A stretch of 64,000 bases of DNA from Clostridia bacterium (GTDB taxonomy: Bacteria > Bacillota > Clostridia > Christensenellales > Borkfalkiaceae). The stretch spans positions 17,365 through 81,364 of the forward strand of contig JAFTWU010000010.1 in the NCBI GenBank assembly GCA_017465145.1, written 5' to 3'. A model generated the notes under the pieces. It ran no database searches. It was not told where the DNA came from and worked only from the letters and a program-made list of their open reading frames with translations. Shown piece by piece: positions 6,442 through 14,462 of the stretch. Numbering within the stretch: position 1 is the stretch's first letter; each line of letters opens with the position of its first letter. The translations under genes were made by a program, and so were the position numbers.

Positions 6442-7398
6442 ATGAATTTATTTTTTTCTTCTAGTTATCCCGCGGTATTAAAGGTTAACGGGCTTTATAT
6501 CTGCACGTTAAACGACGGCGTTTTTAACTATTCTTGTGATAATTTTAATATCAACAAGCCCCCTTTTATTGAAATATGCCCCCTTGCGCCTTGCGAAAAC
6601 TATATTTGCTTTTTCCCTGATTCTAGTTATATAAACAATCCGTCATCAAGCGTAGTGGTTGCAGACCTTAAGGGCGGATATCATTTTAAGTTTAATAAAA
6701 GTTATTCGGGCGGGGAATTTGCCGTTATAAATCAAACGCGTTTAAGCGACGGGTTAGTTACCGTTTTTAACGAAAACGGCAAGAAAATTTCTATTGAAAC
6801 TCCTTACGATTTTTATATAGAAAACCTTTATTTTGACTTTACTTTGGTTAACTTTTACCGCCCCGAATATTATAACGGAAAACTGCTATTTATTGAATTT
6901 TGCGGTGATAATAAATGTGTTGCAGTTTACAATTTATGCGACAAAATTAGACCTATTTTTATGCGCCAAGTTGCCGATTTTTCTATTGACGACGGCTTTA
7001 TTACAACGGAAAACTACCTTGATATTGCCAAGCACTCCGTTCAAACGACTTGGCAATTTGACGGCGAAAATTTTACCGTAAAAGACAAGGTTGTATCTTG
7101 CGATAAAGATTTTAACCGCATAAACTTTTGCGACAAGGTTATCCCCTATGCTTTTTTAGAAAGTTATCTTGTCGGCGGTGAATATAAAGACTATTTATGC
7201 GAAAGCATTAAGGAAAACACAACCGCGCTATCTAGTTATTTAGGGGACTTTATAGGGGTTATGCCCCCGCCACCCTTTAGAGATATTAACGACGTTGGCG
7301 TAATCTATCCCGTAAAAAAGAACTACTATCAAGTATCATATTTTAAGTTTAGCGTAGAAAATGGACTTATATTAAACCTTAAAAAACTTGATGAGTAA
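6442..7398 (+). CDS. Hypothetical cytosolic protein, beta-rich
   Basis: 318 aa with no recognised family. It has no signal peptide or membrane segment, is rich in aromatic residues and short strand-like stretches (about 14 Cys), and contains a proline run (VMPPPPF) near residue 275. Repeated units of strand, turn and strand hint at a beta-propeller-like fold, but this is a guess. No clear Shine-Dalgarno sequence precedes the ATG. The divergent start with the 5655 gene shares a 70-bp intergenic region. Good terminator downstream. Confidence 0.65.
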   Translation: MNLFFSSSYPAVLKVNGLYICTLNDGVFNYSCDNFNINKPPFIEICPLAPCENYICFFPDSSYINNPSSSVVVADLKGGYHFKFNKSYSGGEFAVINQTRLSDGLVTVFNENGKKISIETPYDFYIENLYFDFTLVNFYRPEYYNGKLLFIEFCGDNKCVAVYNLCDKIRPIFMRQVADFSIDDGFITTENYLDIAKHSVQTTWQFDGENFTVKDKVVSCDKDFNRINFCDKVIPYAFLESYLVGGEYKDYLCESIKENTTALSSYLGDFIGVMPPPPFRDINDVGVIYPVKKNYYQVSYFKFSVENGLILNLKKLDE

Positions 7399-7435
7399 AC
7401 TTTACGCGCTCTATACATAAAAAATTTTAAAATAA

Positions 7436-7461
7436 AAACGACCTAGAAACCTAGGTCGTTT
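7436..7461. terminator. Bidirectional terminator
   Basis: Perfect 11-bp stem AAACGACCTAG / CTAGGTCGTTT, loop AAAC, between the convergent genes ending at 7398 and 7484. Confidence 0.85.
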
Positions 7462-7483
7462 AGTTTATATTTACAAATTAAAA

Positions 7484-8350
7484 TTATTTAACGGTGATAG
7501 ACTTAATCATTGCCTTAACGTTGCCGTCTACTGCGGTATTAGGAACTCTAATAGTGCGCTTGTTGTAAGAAACAAGTTGTTGCCCTTCTGCAACGAAAAT
7601 ATCGGGGTCGTTTTCGTTAAATTCGTCAGCGGAAACGATATGAGCAGTCAAACCGTAATCGTTATTAACTTGGGTAGCATCGTAAGTACCGGTGTAATAA
7701 ACAACGTATTCGTCGTAGTGGTTAGAGTTAGAAAGCAAGCCGTCGATAGCGTTTAATGCGGTTACGTTATTAGCGTTTTCTAAATCGATTTGCGCAAAGA
7801 TGCAGAAATATCCGTCGTATGAAGGAATTTCGGTAACGGGCATATACCAAGTTGCTCTGCCAGAATACATAGCGTTGCTGGTGGTCTTATAAGTAGATGA
7901 GTCGTTAGCAAAATATGAACGCCATAAACCGATAGCACCCTTAACGTTTGTAAGGTTAGAACCCTTTACGCCACCGTAGGTAAATTCTGCTTTGTCAAGC
8001 GTGGGTTTAATTGCGTTAAGTTCAATTTCGCCGTCTACCATTTTATAATCGCCAACCATAATTTGCGAAGTTTGACCGTCTACTTTATAAAAGAAAGTAT
8101 CGTTATAATAACCTTCGTTAATATAGTTGATGATTGCACCGCAAGTTTTGGGCGCAAGGTGACGATATAAATCTACCGTTAAAGTAACTTCTTCATCAGT
8201 ATAAAATTCGCCTTCAGTAGAATTGTAAAGTTGAACTTTAACTTCTACTTGAACGATATCTTCGCCCGTGCAAGCCGTGAAAGAAAAGCAAGCAACCGTT
8301 GCCATTATAACGGCGATTACGGACACGAAAATTTTCCAAAGTCTTTTCAT
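7484..8350 (-). CDS. Cyclophilin-like peptidyl-prolyl isomerase lipoprotein (divergent)
   Basis: 288-aa exported lipoprotein: a positively charged start, hydrophobic core and lipobox FTAC with Cys27 (an earlier Cys21 is a less likely site). The mature part carries weak cyclophilin signatures in order: LTVDLYRHLAPKTCGAIINY, GYYNDTFFYKV, GAIGLWR and YFCIFAQ. Active-site Arg and Phe are not fully conserved, so catalysis is uncertain. I start it at 8350 because GGAGATATTT precedes that ATG; the Met four codons earlier overlaps the ribosome site. Extracytoplasmic folding helper is the likely role. Confidence 0.78.
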   Translation of the reverse strand: MKRLWKIFVSVIAVIMATVACFSFTACTGEDIVQVEVKVQLYNSTEGEFYTDEEVTLTVDLYRHLAPKTCGAIINYINEGYYNDTFFYKVDGQTSQIMVGDYKMVDGEIELNAIKPTLDKAEFTYGGVKGSNLTNVKGAIGLWRSYFANDSSTYKTTSNAMYSGRATWYMPVTEIPSYDGYFCIFAQIDLENANNVTALNAIDGLLSNSNHYDEYVVYYTGTYDATQVNNDYGLTAHIVSADEFNENDPDIFVAEGQQLVSYNKRTIRVPNTAVDGNVKAMIKSITVK

Positions 8351-8560
8351 AAATATCTCCATAAGTTGATTAACACATATATTTTACAGTTATTTTGCCC
8401 GTTTGTCAATAAAACTATATATTTTGTGGGCGTTTTTTGTTAACAGTTGTTAAATCTTTTAACTTTTATGGTCGAAAATGCTGATATAATCCACTTAAGT
8501 AACGGCTTAACTCTTTTAAACGTCTGTTTGCTACGCTAAAAATAAGTTAAAAGAAAAATA

Positions 8561-8588
8561 AAAACGGACGAAAAAATTCGTCCGTTTT
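8561..8588 (-). terminator. Terminator of the rplKAJL transcript
   Basis: 10-bp stem AAAACGGACG / CGTCCGTTTT followed on the minus strand by TTATTTTTC, 25 bp past the rplL stop. It ends the operon here, so rpoB is not directly downstream. Confidence 0.88.
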
Positions 8589-8613
8589 AATTCTTATTGG
8601 TAGTAGCTAAAAA

Positions 8614-8988
8614 TTATTCAGCAACAACTTCTGCGCCAGCTTCCTTGAACTTAGCAATCATAGCGTCAGCGTCTTCCTTGCTAACTGCATCCTTAATGGT
8701 TGCGCCGTCAACAGCAAGAGCCTTAGATTCGATAAGACCAAGACCGGTAACGTCCTTGATAACTTTGATAACGCCGATTTTGTTAGCGCCAACAGCCTTA
8801 AGAACAACCTTGAATTCAGTCTTTTCTTCAACTGCAGGAGCAGCTTCAGCAGCTGCAGGAGCAGCAGCAACAGCTACGGGAGCAGCAGCGCTTACGCCGA
8901 ATTCTTCTTCTAATGCCTTAACGAGTTCGTTAAGTTCTAAAACCGTCATACCTTTAACTTCTTCAATAAACTTTTGAATGTCTGCCAT
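8614..8988 (-). CDS. rplL: 50S ribosomal protein L7/L12
   Basis: Stalk protein that recruits translation GTPases; 124 aa, the usual size. N-terminal dimerisation helix ([20 protein letters not shown]), an Ala-rich hinge around residues 34-52, and the conserved C-terminal domain with [20 protein letters not shown] and VKEAPxxIKE-like helix region ([21 protein letters not shown]). Follows rplJ by 66 bp with a good ribosome site, and closes the operon. Confidence 0.97.
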   Translation of the reverse strand: MADIQKFIEEVKGMTVLELNELVKALEEEFGVSAAAPVAVAAAPAAAEAAPAVEEKTEFKVVLKAVGANKIGVIKVIKDVTGLGLIESKALAVDGATIKDAVSKEDADAMIAKFKEAGAEVVAE

Positions 8989-9054
8989 TTTAAATTTCCT
9001 CCAAAAAATACTTAATATGTTTTAATTTTTTTAATTTTTGTTTTTCGTTATTAA

Positions 9055-9579
9055 CTACTGAGCCTTCTTTTCAGCCACAGCGTTGAGTGCAATAACCAAA
9101 CTTCTGGGCATTGCGGAAAGCACACCAACGAACTTGGAAATAGGTGCTTGTAACGAACCAAGCATCTTTGCGATAAGTTCGGGTTTCGAAGGCATAGATG
9201 CAAGACCTTTTACGCCGTCTGCGTCAACTCTAACGCCGTCAACGTATGCGCTCTTTACAGCAACCTTCTTGTCATACTTCTTAACAGCTTCAATAATAAC
9301 TTTAGCTGCACCAGTTTCGTCTGCACCGAACGCTACTGAAGTAGGACCGTTCAAGTCTGCGTCGAAATCGGTTACGCCAAGGTCGTTAAATGCACGTCTG
9401 ATAAGAGTGTTTTTCAAAACTTTGTATTCAACGTTGTTCTTTCTGAATTCGCGACGGAGTTCGGTATCTTCTGCAACGGTAAGACCGGTGAATGATACGA
9501 AAACAACTGAATTAGAGTTTTGAATTTTTTCTTTAATTTCTTCAACTACCAATTTTTTTGCTTCAAAATTTGCCGACAT
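9055..9579 (-). CDS. rplJ: 50S ribosomal protein L10
   Basis: 174 aa; binds 23S rRNA and anchors L7/L12 dimers to the ribosome. Conserved blocks are KKLVVEEIKEKIQNSNSVVF near the N-terminus, YKVLKNTLIRRAF in the middle and GPTSVAFG; the C-terminal helix for L7/L12 binding ends in NAVAEKKAQ. Preceded by AAAAGGAGGT and by a structured L10 leader, so its expression is probably set by attenuation and by L10 feedback. Confidence 0.97.
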   Translation of the reverse strand: MSANFEAKKLVVEEIKEKIQNSNSVVFVSFTGLTVAEDTELRREFRKNNVEYKVLKNTLIRRAFNDLGVTDFDADLNGPTSVAFGADETGAAKVIIEAVKKYDKKVAVKSAYVDGVRVDADGVKGLASMPSKPELIAKMLGSLQAPISKFVGVLSAMPRSLVIALNAVAEKKAQ

Positions 9580-9600
9580 GTTTTACCTCCTTTTGAGTTT

Positions 9601-9770
9601 GAAAAAAGCCCTTGCACCAAAACGGATGCAAGGGCATAATAACCTTAAAACTAAAGTTAATAAAATGCTTACTAAAGCTTCCGCCTCGGTTGGTCCGCAT
9701 CACTTAAGTAATGCAAGTTAACACCTACTGTCTTGGGCTATTAAGTTTTTACTTGTTGATTATAACACCA
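9601..9770 (-). promoter_or_regulatory. L10 leader (ribosomal protein leader) with internal attenuator
   Basis: Between rplA and rplJ the transcript has GATGCGGACCAACCGAGGCG and further pairing segments, as in the L10 leader of Bacillota, and ends with a strong hairpin GCCCTTGCA... TGCAAGGGC (9608-9635) followed by TTTTTTC. The hairpin can act as an intrinsic terminator just before the rplJ ribosome site, giving L10-dependent control. The leader match is by eye. Confidence 0.8.
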
Positions 9771-9788
9771 CTAAAGAGTGATTGTCAA

Positions 9789-10475
9789 CTAATTTTTAGC
9801 GTTAATTTTTACGCCGGGGCCCATGGTGCTTGCAAGAGATACGCTTCTAACGTATTGACCTTTTGCAGCAGCGGGTTTTGCTTTAATGATAGCATCCATA
9901 AGTGCTTCGTAGTTTTCTTGTAACTTTTCTTTGCCGAAGCTCTTTTTACCGATGGGGCAGTGAATAATAGCGGTTTTATCAAGACGGTATTCAACCTTAC
10001 CAGCTTTGGTGTCTTTGATAGCCTTTGCTACGTCCATAGTAACGGTACCAGATTTGGGGTTAGGCATTAAGCCCTTAGGACCTAAGATTTTACCGATACG
10101 ACCAACCAAGCCCATCATATCAGGGGTGGTGATGATAACGTCGTAATCAAACCAGTTTTCCGTTTGAATCTTTTGAATCATTTCTTCTGCACCAACAAAG
10201 TCAGCACCTGCTTCCTTTGCGATATCGGCTTTTTCACCCTTAGCAAGTACCAAAACTTTAACGTCTTTACCGGTACCGTTGGGGAGAACTAGAACGCCAC
10301 GAACTTGTTGGTCTGCTTGTTTGGGGTCTACACCCAAGCGAACGTGAAGTTCAATGGTTTCGTCAAACTTTGCTTTTGCTGTGTCAAGAACAAGGTTAAT
10401 AGCTTCGTCAACTTCGTAAAGTTTAGCGCCGTCAATAACCTTTGCACTGTCAATATATTTTTTTCCGTGTTTCAT
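9789..10475 (-). CDS. rplA: 50S ribosomal protein L1
   Basis: 228 aa; forms the mobile L1 stalk and in many bacteria is the translational repressor of its own operon. Conserved features: [10 protein letters not shown] near the start, [20 protein letters not shown], and [20 protein letters not shown]. It follows rplK, with a hairpin just before its ribosome site that resembles the one before rplK. Confidence 0.97.
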   Translation of the reverse strand: MKHGKKYIDSAKVIDGAKLYEVDEAINLVLDTAKAKFDETIELHVRLGVDPKQADQQVRGVLVLPNGTGKDVKVLVLAKGEKADIAKEAGADFVGAEEMIQKIQTENWFDYDVIITTPDMMGLVGRIGKILGPKGLMPNPKSGTVTMDVAKAIKDTKAGKVEYRLDKTAIIHCPIGKKSFGKEKLQENYEALMDAIIKAKPAAAKGQYVRSVSLASTMGPGVKINAKN

Positions 10476-10489
10476 TTAATTTACCTCCT

Positions 10490-10520
10490 GTGGTACGTTC
10501 GGGGAACTATCCCCTCCCAC
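10490..10520 (-). promoter_or_regulatory. Hairpin before rplA, possible L1 target
   Basis: On the mRNA: GTGGGAG, an inner stem GGGGA / TCCCC, then CGAACGTACCACAGGAGG, so GTGG pairs with CCAC immediately before the Shine-Dalgarno site. It shares both flanks with the element before rplK (10973-11022). Binding by L1 is an inference from known rplKA autoregulation. Confidence 0.5.
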
Positions 10521-10529
10521 ATAACTTTA

Positions 10530-10955
10530 CTAATCTACGACTTCTACACCCATACTTCTTGCGGTGCCAGCAATCATGCTGATAGCACTTTCCAAAGTGT
10601 TTGCATTAAGGTCGGGCATTTTGATTTTTGCAATTTCTTCAACTTGAGCTTTGGTAATTTTTGCTACCTTGTTCTTGTTGGGGGTTGCACTTGCACTTTC
10701 GATACCGCATGCCTTCTTAATAAGAACGGGTGCCGGTGGGGTCTTAAGAATGAAAGTGAAAGAACGGTCTTGATAAATCGTCATTACAACGGGGATAATA
10801 AGACCTGCCTGATCTTGCGTTTTAGCGTTGAATTCTTTCGTAAAGCCGGGAATGTTAATTCCGTGAGGACCTAACGTTGAACCTACGGGCGGACCTGGTG
10901 TTGCTTTGCCTGCGGGCAACTGCAATTTAACGATCGCCGTAACTTTTTTTGCCAT
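10530..10955 (-). CDS. rplK: 50S ribosomal protein L11
   Basis: 141 aa; binds the GTPase-associated centre of 23S rRNA. Conserved blocks [20 protein letters not shown] and [15 protein letters not shown], the C-terminal RNA-binding region KIPDLNA-like ([20 protein letters not shown]) and the end TARSMGVEV. Downstream of nusG after a 177-bp structured spacer. Confidence 0.97.
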   Translation of the reverse strand: MAKKVTAIVKLQLPAGKATPGPPVGSTLGPHGINIPGFTKEFNAKTQDQAGLIIPVVMTIYQDRSFTFILKTPPAPVLIKKACGIESASATPNKNKVAKITKAQVEEIAKIKMPDLNANTLESAISMIAGTARSMGVEVVD

Positions 10956-10972
10956 AATTGTTACCTCCTATT

Positions 10973-11022
10973 GTGGTAATAGCGTTGCGCCAGTGAGAAA
11001 AAGATTTAACGCAACTCCCACC
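10973..11022 (-). promoter_or_regulatory. Hairpin in the leader of rplK, possible L1 target
   Basis: mRNA reads GGTGGGAG, stem TTGCG / CGCAA around a loop, then CGCTATTACCACAATAGGAGG. GTGG can pair with CCAC just before the ribosome site. The arrangement GTGGGAG-stem-CG..TACCACA-AGGAGG is repeated before rplA. The rest of the 177-bp nusG-rplK gap has a short GC-rich dyad (AACGGC / GCCGTT near 11031-11046) and no gene that I can see. Confidence 0.45.
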
Positions 11023-11132
11023 TATATACCAACGGCGCGTGCCGTTTGTACCAAATTTAAATAATGTATACGCACACGCGTAACGCATACGCGAAATGCT
11101 TGCAAGGACATCAACTAGTTAATTGACTTTCC

Positions 11133-11669
11133 TTAGTTTACAGCCGTAATTTTCTTTACGTGAACGAAATCAAGTTCAACGTCGGTACTTCTGCCGAACA
11201 TTGAAACGTTAACCATAACTTTTTGGGTGCTTTCGTTAAGTGATACAACCTTACCGACGAAAGATTCTAAAGGTCCAAATACGATTTGAACGTCGTCACC
11301 AACGGTAAAGTCAACGTTAACTGCAACTTTTACTAAGCCCATTCTTGCAACTTCTTCATCGGTTAAAGGCAAAGGTCTGCCTTGAGGACCAACGAAACCG
11401 GTTACGCCACGGGTGTTAGTTACAAGCCACCAAATATCGTTGCTGTAAATCATCTTTAAGAAAACGTAGCAAGGGAATTTTTTTCTTTCAACAATCTTTT
11501 TCTTGCCGTTTGCCTTTTCTTCTAAGGTTTCTTCGGTAGGAATTTGAATTTCGAAAATGTTTTCTTGCAAATTATTGTTTTCAATAAGCTTTTCTAAACT
11601 GTCTTTCACCATTGCTTCGTAGCCGGAGTATGTGTGAATGACGTACCACTTTGCGTCTTCTACTGCCAT
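11133..11669 (-). CDS. nusG: Transcription termination/antitermination factor NusG
   Basis: 178 aa. NGN domain first (KWYVIHTYSGYEAMVKDSLE, then CYVFLKM, TRGVTGFVG) and a C-terminal KOW motif (VGDDVQIVFGPLESFVGKV). It binds RNA polymerase and affects pausing and coupling to translation. Third gene of rpmG-secE-nusG, the standard order, 9 bp after secE. Confidence 0.97.
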   Translation of the reverse strand: MAVEDAKWYVIHTYSGYEAMVKDSLEKLIENNNLQENIFEIQIPTEETLEEKANGKKKIVERKKFPCYVFLKMIYSNDIWWLVTNTRGVTGFVGPQGRPLPLTDEEVARMGLVKVAVNVDFTVGDDVQIVFGPLESFVGKVVSLNESTQKVMVNVSMFGRSTDVELDFVHVKKITAVN

Positions 11670-11678
11670 AAAATACCC

Positions 11679-11990
11679 CTACGCACCAACTGATGGTGAA
11701 ACAAGTTTTAATAATTCTAAAAGCCCTAAATCGAATAAAGAAATAACGATTAAGAAAGCAAGAACAACGACGATTACGATACCGGTCTTTTTAACAACTT
11801 TGCCAAATGAAGGCCAGCTAACCCTTTTGAGTTCTGAGAATACGTCTTTGATTTTGCCACCTAGTCTTTTAAAGAAGTTAGGTTTTTTATCCTTTTTCTT
11901 TACCGGTTTTGCTTCCTTTTTGGGAGCGACTGCCTTATCTTCACTAGTTGATAAGAAATCTTTTTCCGGCTTTTTTGATTTTTTTGCCAT
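11679..11990 (-). CDS. secE: Preprotein translocase subunit SecE
   Basis: 103 aa. The first ~45 residues are a Lys/Pro-rich cytosolic tail; the conserved amphipathic helix FFKRLGGKIKDVFSELKRVS with W-P (SWPSFGKVVK) is followed by a single membrane helix (TGIVIVVVLAFLIVISLFDL). Partner of SecY in the general secretion channel. The N-terminal tail is longer than in minimal single-span SecE proteins. Confidence 0.95.
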   Translation of the reverse strand: MAKKSKKPEKDFLSTSEDKAVAPKKEAKPVKKKDKKPNFFKRLGGKIKDVFSELKRVSWPSFGKVVKKTGIVIVVVLAFLIVISLFDLGLLELLKLVSPSVGA

Positions 11991-12051
11991 TTTTTACCCC
12001 TTTGCGCCAAATAGCGACTGGTTAAAAATTAAACTTTTACTTAACTACCGA

Positions 12052-12216
12052 CTACTTTGCTTCTTTATGAGTAGTGTGCTTTTTGCAGAACTTGCAATAT
12101 TTTTGCATTTCTAACCTTTCGGTATCGTTCTTCTTATTTTTGAAAGTATCGTAGTTTCTCTGTTTGCATTCCGTACAAGCGAGAGTGATTTTGTTTCTAG
12201 CGCCTTTTGCTGCCAT
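12052..12216 (-). CDS. rpmG: 50S ribosomal protein L33 (zinc-binding form)
   Basis: 54 aa from the ATG at 12216, which follows GAAGGTG; an in-frame Met six codons earlier lies in the leader. Contains two CxxC pairs (CTECKQR and CKFCKKH), so it is the zinc-dependent C+ form. First gene of rpmG-secE-nusG, driven by the consensus promoter at 12271-12299. Confidence 0.95.
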   Translation of the reverse strand: MAAKGARNKITLACTECKQRNYDTFKNKKNDTERLEMQKYCKFCKKHTTHKEAK

Positions 12217-12270
12217 AATGCACCTTCCGAACATGAAAAAATTAACACCCCGAAACCGAGATGCTAATGT

Positions 12271-12299
12271 ATTTTAACAAATAAACAAGTATGTGTCAA
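12271..12299 (-). promoter_or_regulatory. Sigma-A promoter of rpmG-secE-nusG
   Basis: -35 TTGACA at 12294-12299, 17-nt spacer, -10 TAAAAT at 12271-12276, giving a leader of about 48 nt to rpmG. The rest of 12300-12470 is AT-rich and holds no feature I recognise. Confidence 0.8.
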
Positions 12300-12470
12300 G
12301 TTTTTTACCCTATTTTTTAAATATTTTAAGGGTTTTTTGCGTCTTTTTTAAGCCTTTTCTACATTTAGAAAAGTTGTCCGCGTTTTTTACCATATCTTGT
12401 GGTTTATATGTAATATAAAGTGTCACTTTTAAGTGAGTTTTAAAACAAATTGTTTATTTCAATCTTTTAA

Positions 12471-13394
12471 TTATTCCGTTTTGGCTATGTGGTTTATTAT
12501 GGGGGTGTAAAAATCTTTGGTGGCGATAATGCTGTTTATAGTTTGTTGCGATAGGGTGGCAATAGGTATATCGTTGTCGAATATAACTATTTCGTTAACG
12601 GCTTCTGGGTCTAAAATATCGTAAAGCCGTTTTACCGTTGCCGATTTATCTAGCGCTTGCTTTTTATAAGGGACACCGCGTTTTAATGATAGTGCGCTTG
12701 GAAATTCTATCGCGCGAATATATCCCGTATTTTTCACAAACAACCCCGACAAAATAAATAGCGCAAATAATAGAATTGATAAGTTTACGCTGGTAAAACA
12801 AGAATATATAAAAAGCGCAATTAAAACGCCCGCCATTACCCCGCCTATAATCCGGCAAATTTTAAGCGCGGTTTTTCTGTCTTTATAGAGTGATATTATA
12901 GCGCACAAAACCCTTCCGCCGTCTAGTGGATATGCGGGAATAAAGTTAATTATAGCCATTGAAAAGTTGGCTTCTGCCACTATATCGGTATAGGCGTAAG
13001 TTTCGGGGAATATCCACCAAAGCGCAACGAAAAAGACGCCCACAAACAAATTCAAAAATGGGCCTGCAAGTGCAATTTTAATTTCGTCTTTTGCCTTAAG
13101 GTTATCAAGGTCGCCAGATACCACCGCGCCAAAGGGCATAAGGGTTATTTTGTTAAGTTTGTACCCCCTATCGTTTGCCACGAAAGAGTGCCCTAGTTCG
13201 TGCATTAAGGCGCATATGGTATATATTAAAAATATTAAAAATCTACCCGTTAAAGCATAGTAAAAACCGCAAACGAAGAAAAGTGGATGAAGGGAAAACC
13301 TTAACCCGTTCGATTGCGGATTTTCTTTATTATTTTTACTTAATGCAAAGCCTTTTGGGACTTTTGGAATTTTAGGAAGTATTAAACCGCCCAT
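12471..13394 (-). CDS. M50 site-2 metalloprotease, SpoIVFB-like
   Basis: 307-aa intramembrane zinc protease. HELGH at residues 65-69 lies in a hydrophobic helix, and the third metal ligand is Asp158 in PAYPLDGGRVL. Several membrane helices surround these, and a cytosolic tail of about 90 residues may hold a CBS-like fragment. In spore formers SpoIVFB cuts pro-sigma-K; the neighbouring upstream gene is a plausible SpoIVFA, overlapping by 13 nt. The alternative is a general RseP-like protease, but RseP has a PDZ domain, absent here. Confidence 0.85.
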   Translation of the reverse strand: MGGLILPKIPKVPKGFALSKNNKENPQSNGLRFSLHPLFFVCGFYYALTGRFLIFLIYTICALMHELGHSFVANDRGYKLNKITLMPFGAVVSGDLDNLKAKDEIKIALAGPFLNLFVGVFFVALWWIFPETYAYTDIVAEANFSMAIINFIPAYPLDGGRVLCAIISLYKDRKTALKICRIIGGVMAGVLIALFIYSCFTSVNLSILLFALFILSGLFVKNTGYIRAIEFPSALSLKRGVPYKKQALDKSATVKRLYDILDPEAVNEIVIFDNDIPIATLSQQTINSIIATKDFYTPIINHIAKTE

Positions 13395-14344
13395 ACCACC
13401 GTGTCGTCGATAATTTGATAGTTAGATATAACTTTACCGTCCGCGCCCATAAAACACATAGTTGCTTGCTCTTTAACGAACCCTACGGGCAAGGTAGCGT
13501 ATACCTTATCCCCCGCGCTAGAATAGGCGTAATCTAGCCCGCTAAATACCGAAATAAAGTTTTTGTTGTGGGCAATTTCCACGGTATATTTGCCGTTATC
13601 ATCAACCGTAACGCTAGTTATCGTGCCGTTTGCAGACGGATAGATACTGCCTGTACCCGAGAAGGTCAAAACGCCTTCTTCCATTTGATAATCGGTTAAA
13701 TCGCTATCGTTAATTACAGGTGCAAAGTCGGTGTAACTGCGGTTATCTACCTGCGTACTTTCCGTGCCGAACACACCGCGAAGGAACACGTTTACACCGC
13801 TGTCGGTATATAGCGCGTTAGTAATAAAAATGGTGGCTATTAAAACGCCGATTATGGCAAGTTGAACGCCAAGGACGGAAATCTTAAATCTGCCTTTTTT
13901 CTTTTTATTTTCTATTTTTGCCCGCCTTACGTTACTTGTGGGCTGATATAAATCTTCTATGTAATCGCTTTTAGGAATTTCGGTGTTTTCGCCGTCACCT
14001 TGAACGTAATATTCGCCATCCACCACTTGCCCGTTTTGTTGCATATCCGCTTGATTAAGGGGCTCGGGCGTTTGCATATCATCGCAATTTAAGGCGTTAA
14101 CGTAACTTTGATTTTCAATATCAAGGTTTTCCCTTTCCGCCACGTTTTCTGATTTAACGTCTTCTATCGTTTGTTCGGAAACGATATTTTCAGCGTTGAC
14201 CTTTTGCAAAAGTTGTTCTTTCACTTCTTCGGGGCGAATTTCCTTTTTACGACGACGGCGCACCTTTTTCGCCGGCTTATAGGTGATATTGCAGGTGTTT
14301 ACGGGAATTTCAAGCATACTTGCATATTGTAATTTTTCGTTCAT
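13382..14344 (-). CDS. Membrane-anchored degenerate LytM/M23 protein, SpoIVFA-like
   Basis: 320 aa from the ATG at 14344 (AAAGGAG before it). An Arg/Lys-rich cytosolic N-terminus of about 150 residues is followed by one membrane helix (about 155-178), then an external domain ending in strands of M23 type (TVEIAHNKNFISVFSGLDYA, then AGDKVYATLPVGF). The zinc ligands of active LytM enzymes are missing. SpoIVFA has just this layout and holds SpoIVFB in check. The overlap with the protease gene supports a functional pair. Assignment is by architecture. Confidence 0.7.
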   Translation of the reverse strand: MNEKLQYASMLEIPVNTCNITYKPAKKVRRRRKKEIRPEEVKEQLLQKVNAENIVSEQTIEDVKSENVAERENLDIENQSYVNALNCDDMQTPEPLNQADMQQNGQVVDGEYYVQGDGENTEIPKSDYIEDLYQPTSNVRRAKIENKKKKGRFKISVLGVQLAIIGVLIATIFITNALYTDSGVNVFLRGVFGTESTQVDNRSYTDFAPVINDSDLTDYQMEEGVLTFSGTGSIYPSANGTITSVTVDDNGKYTVEIAHNKNFISVFSGLDYAYSSAGDKVYATLPVGFVKEQATMCFMGADGKVISNYQIIDDTVVWAV

Positions 14345-14416
14345 AATTTGCTCCTTTACCATTGCTTGTAAAAATATATGAACGCGAAATTAAAGTTATG
14401 CTATCAAAAACAAAGA

Positions 14417-14442
14417 AAAAGCGCACGTATTTGTGCGCTTTT
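14417..14442. terminator. Terminator after apgM
   Basis: 10-bp stem AAAAGCGCAC / GTGCGCTTTT with a 6-nt loop, 20 bp past the apgM stop; T-runs are available on both strands. Confidence 0.85.
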
Positions 14443-14462
14443 TGTAATTTTTTACCTTTTTA

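Noticed and set aside
8597-8977. 126-aa frame opposite rplL
   Set aside because: Antisense shadow of a conserved ribosomal protein gene.
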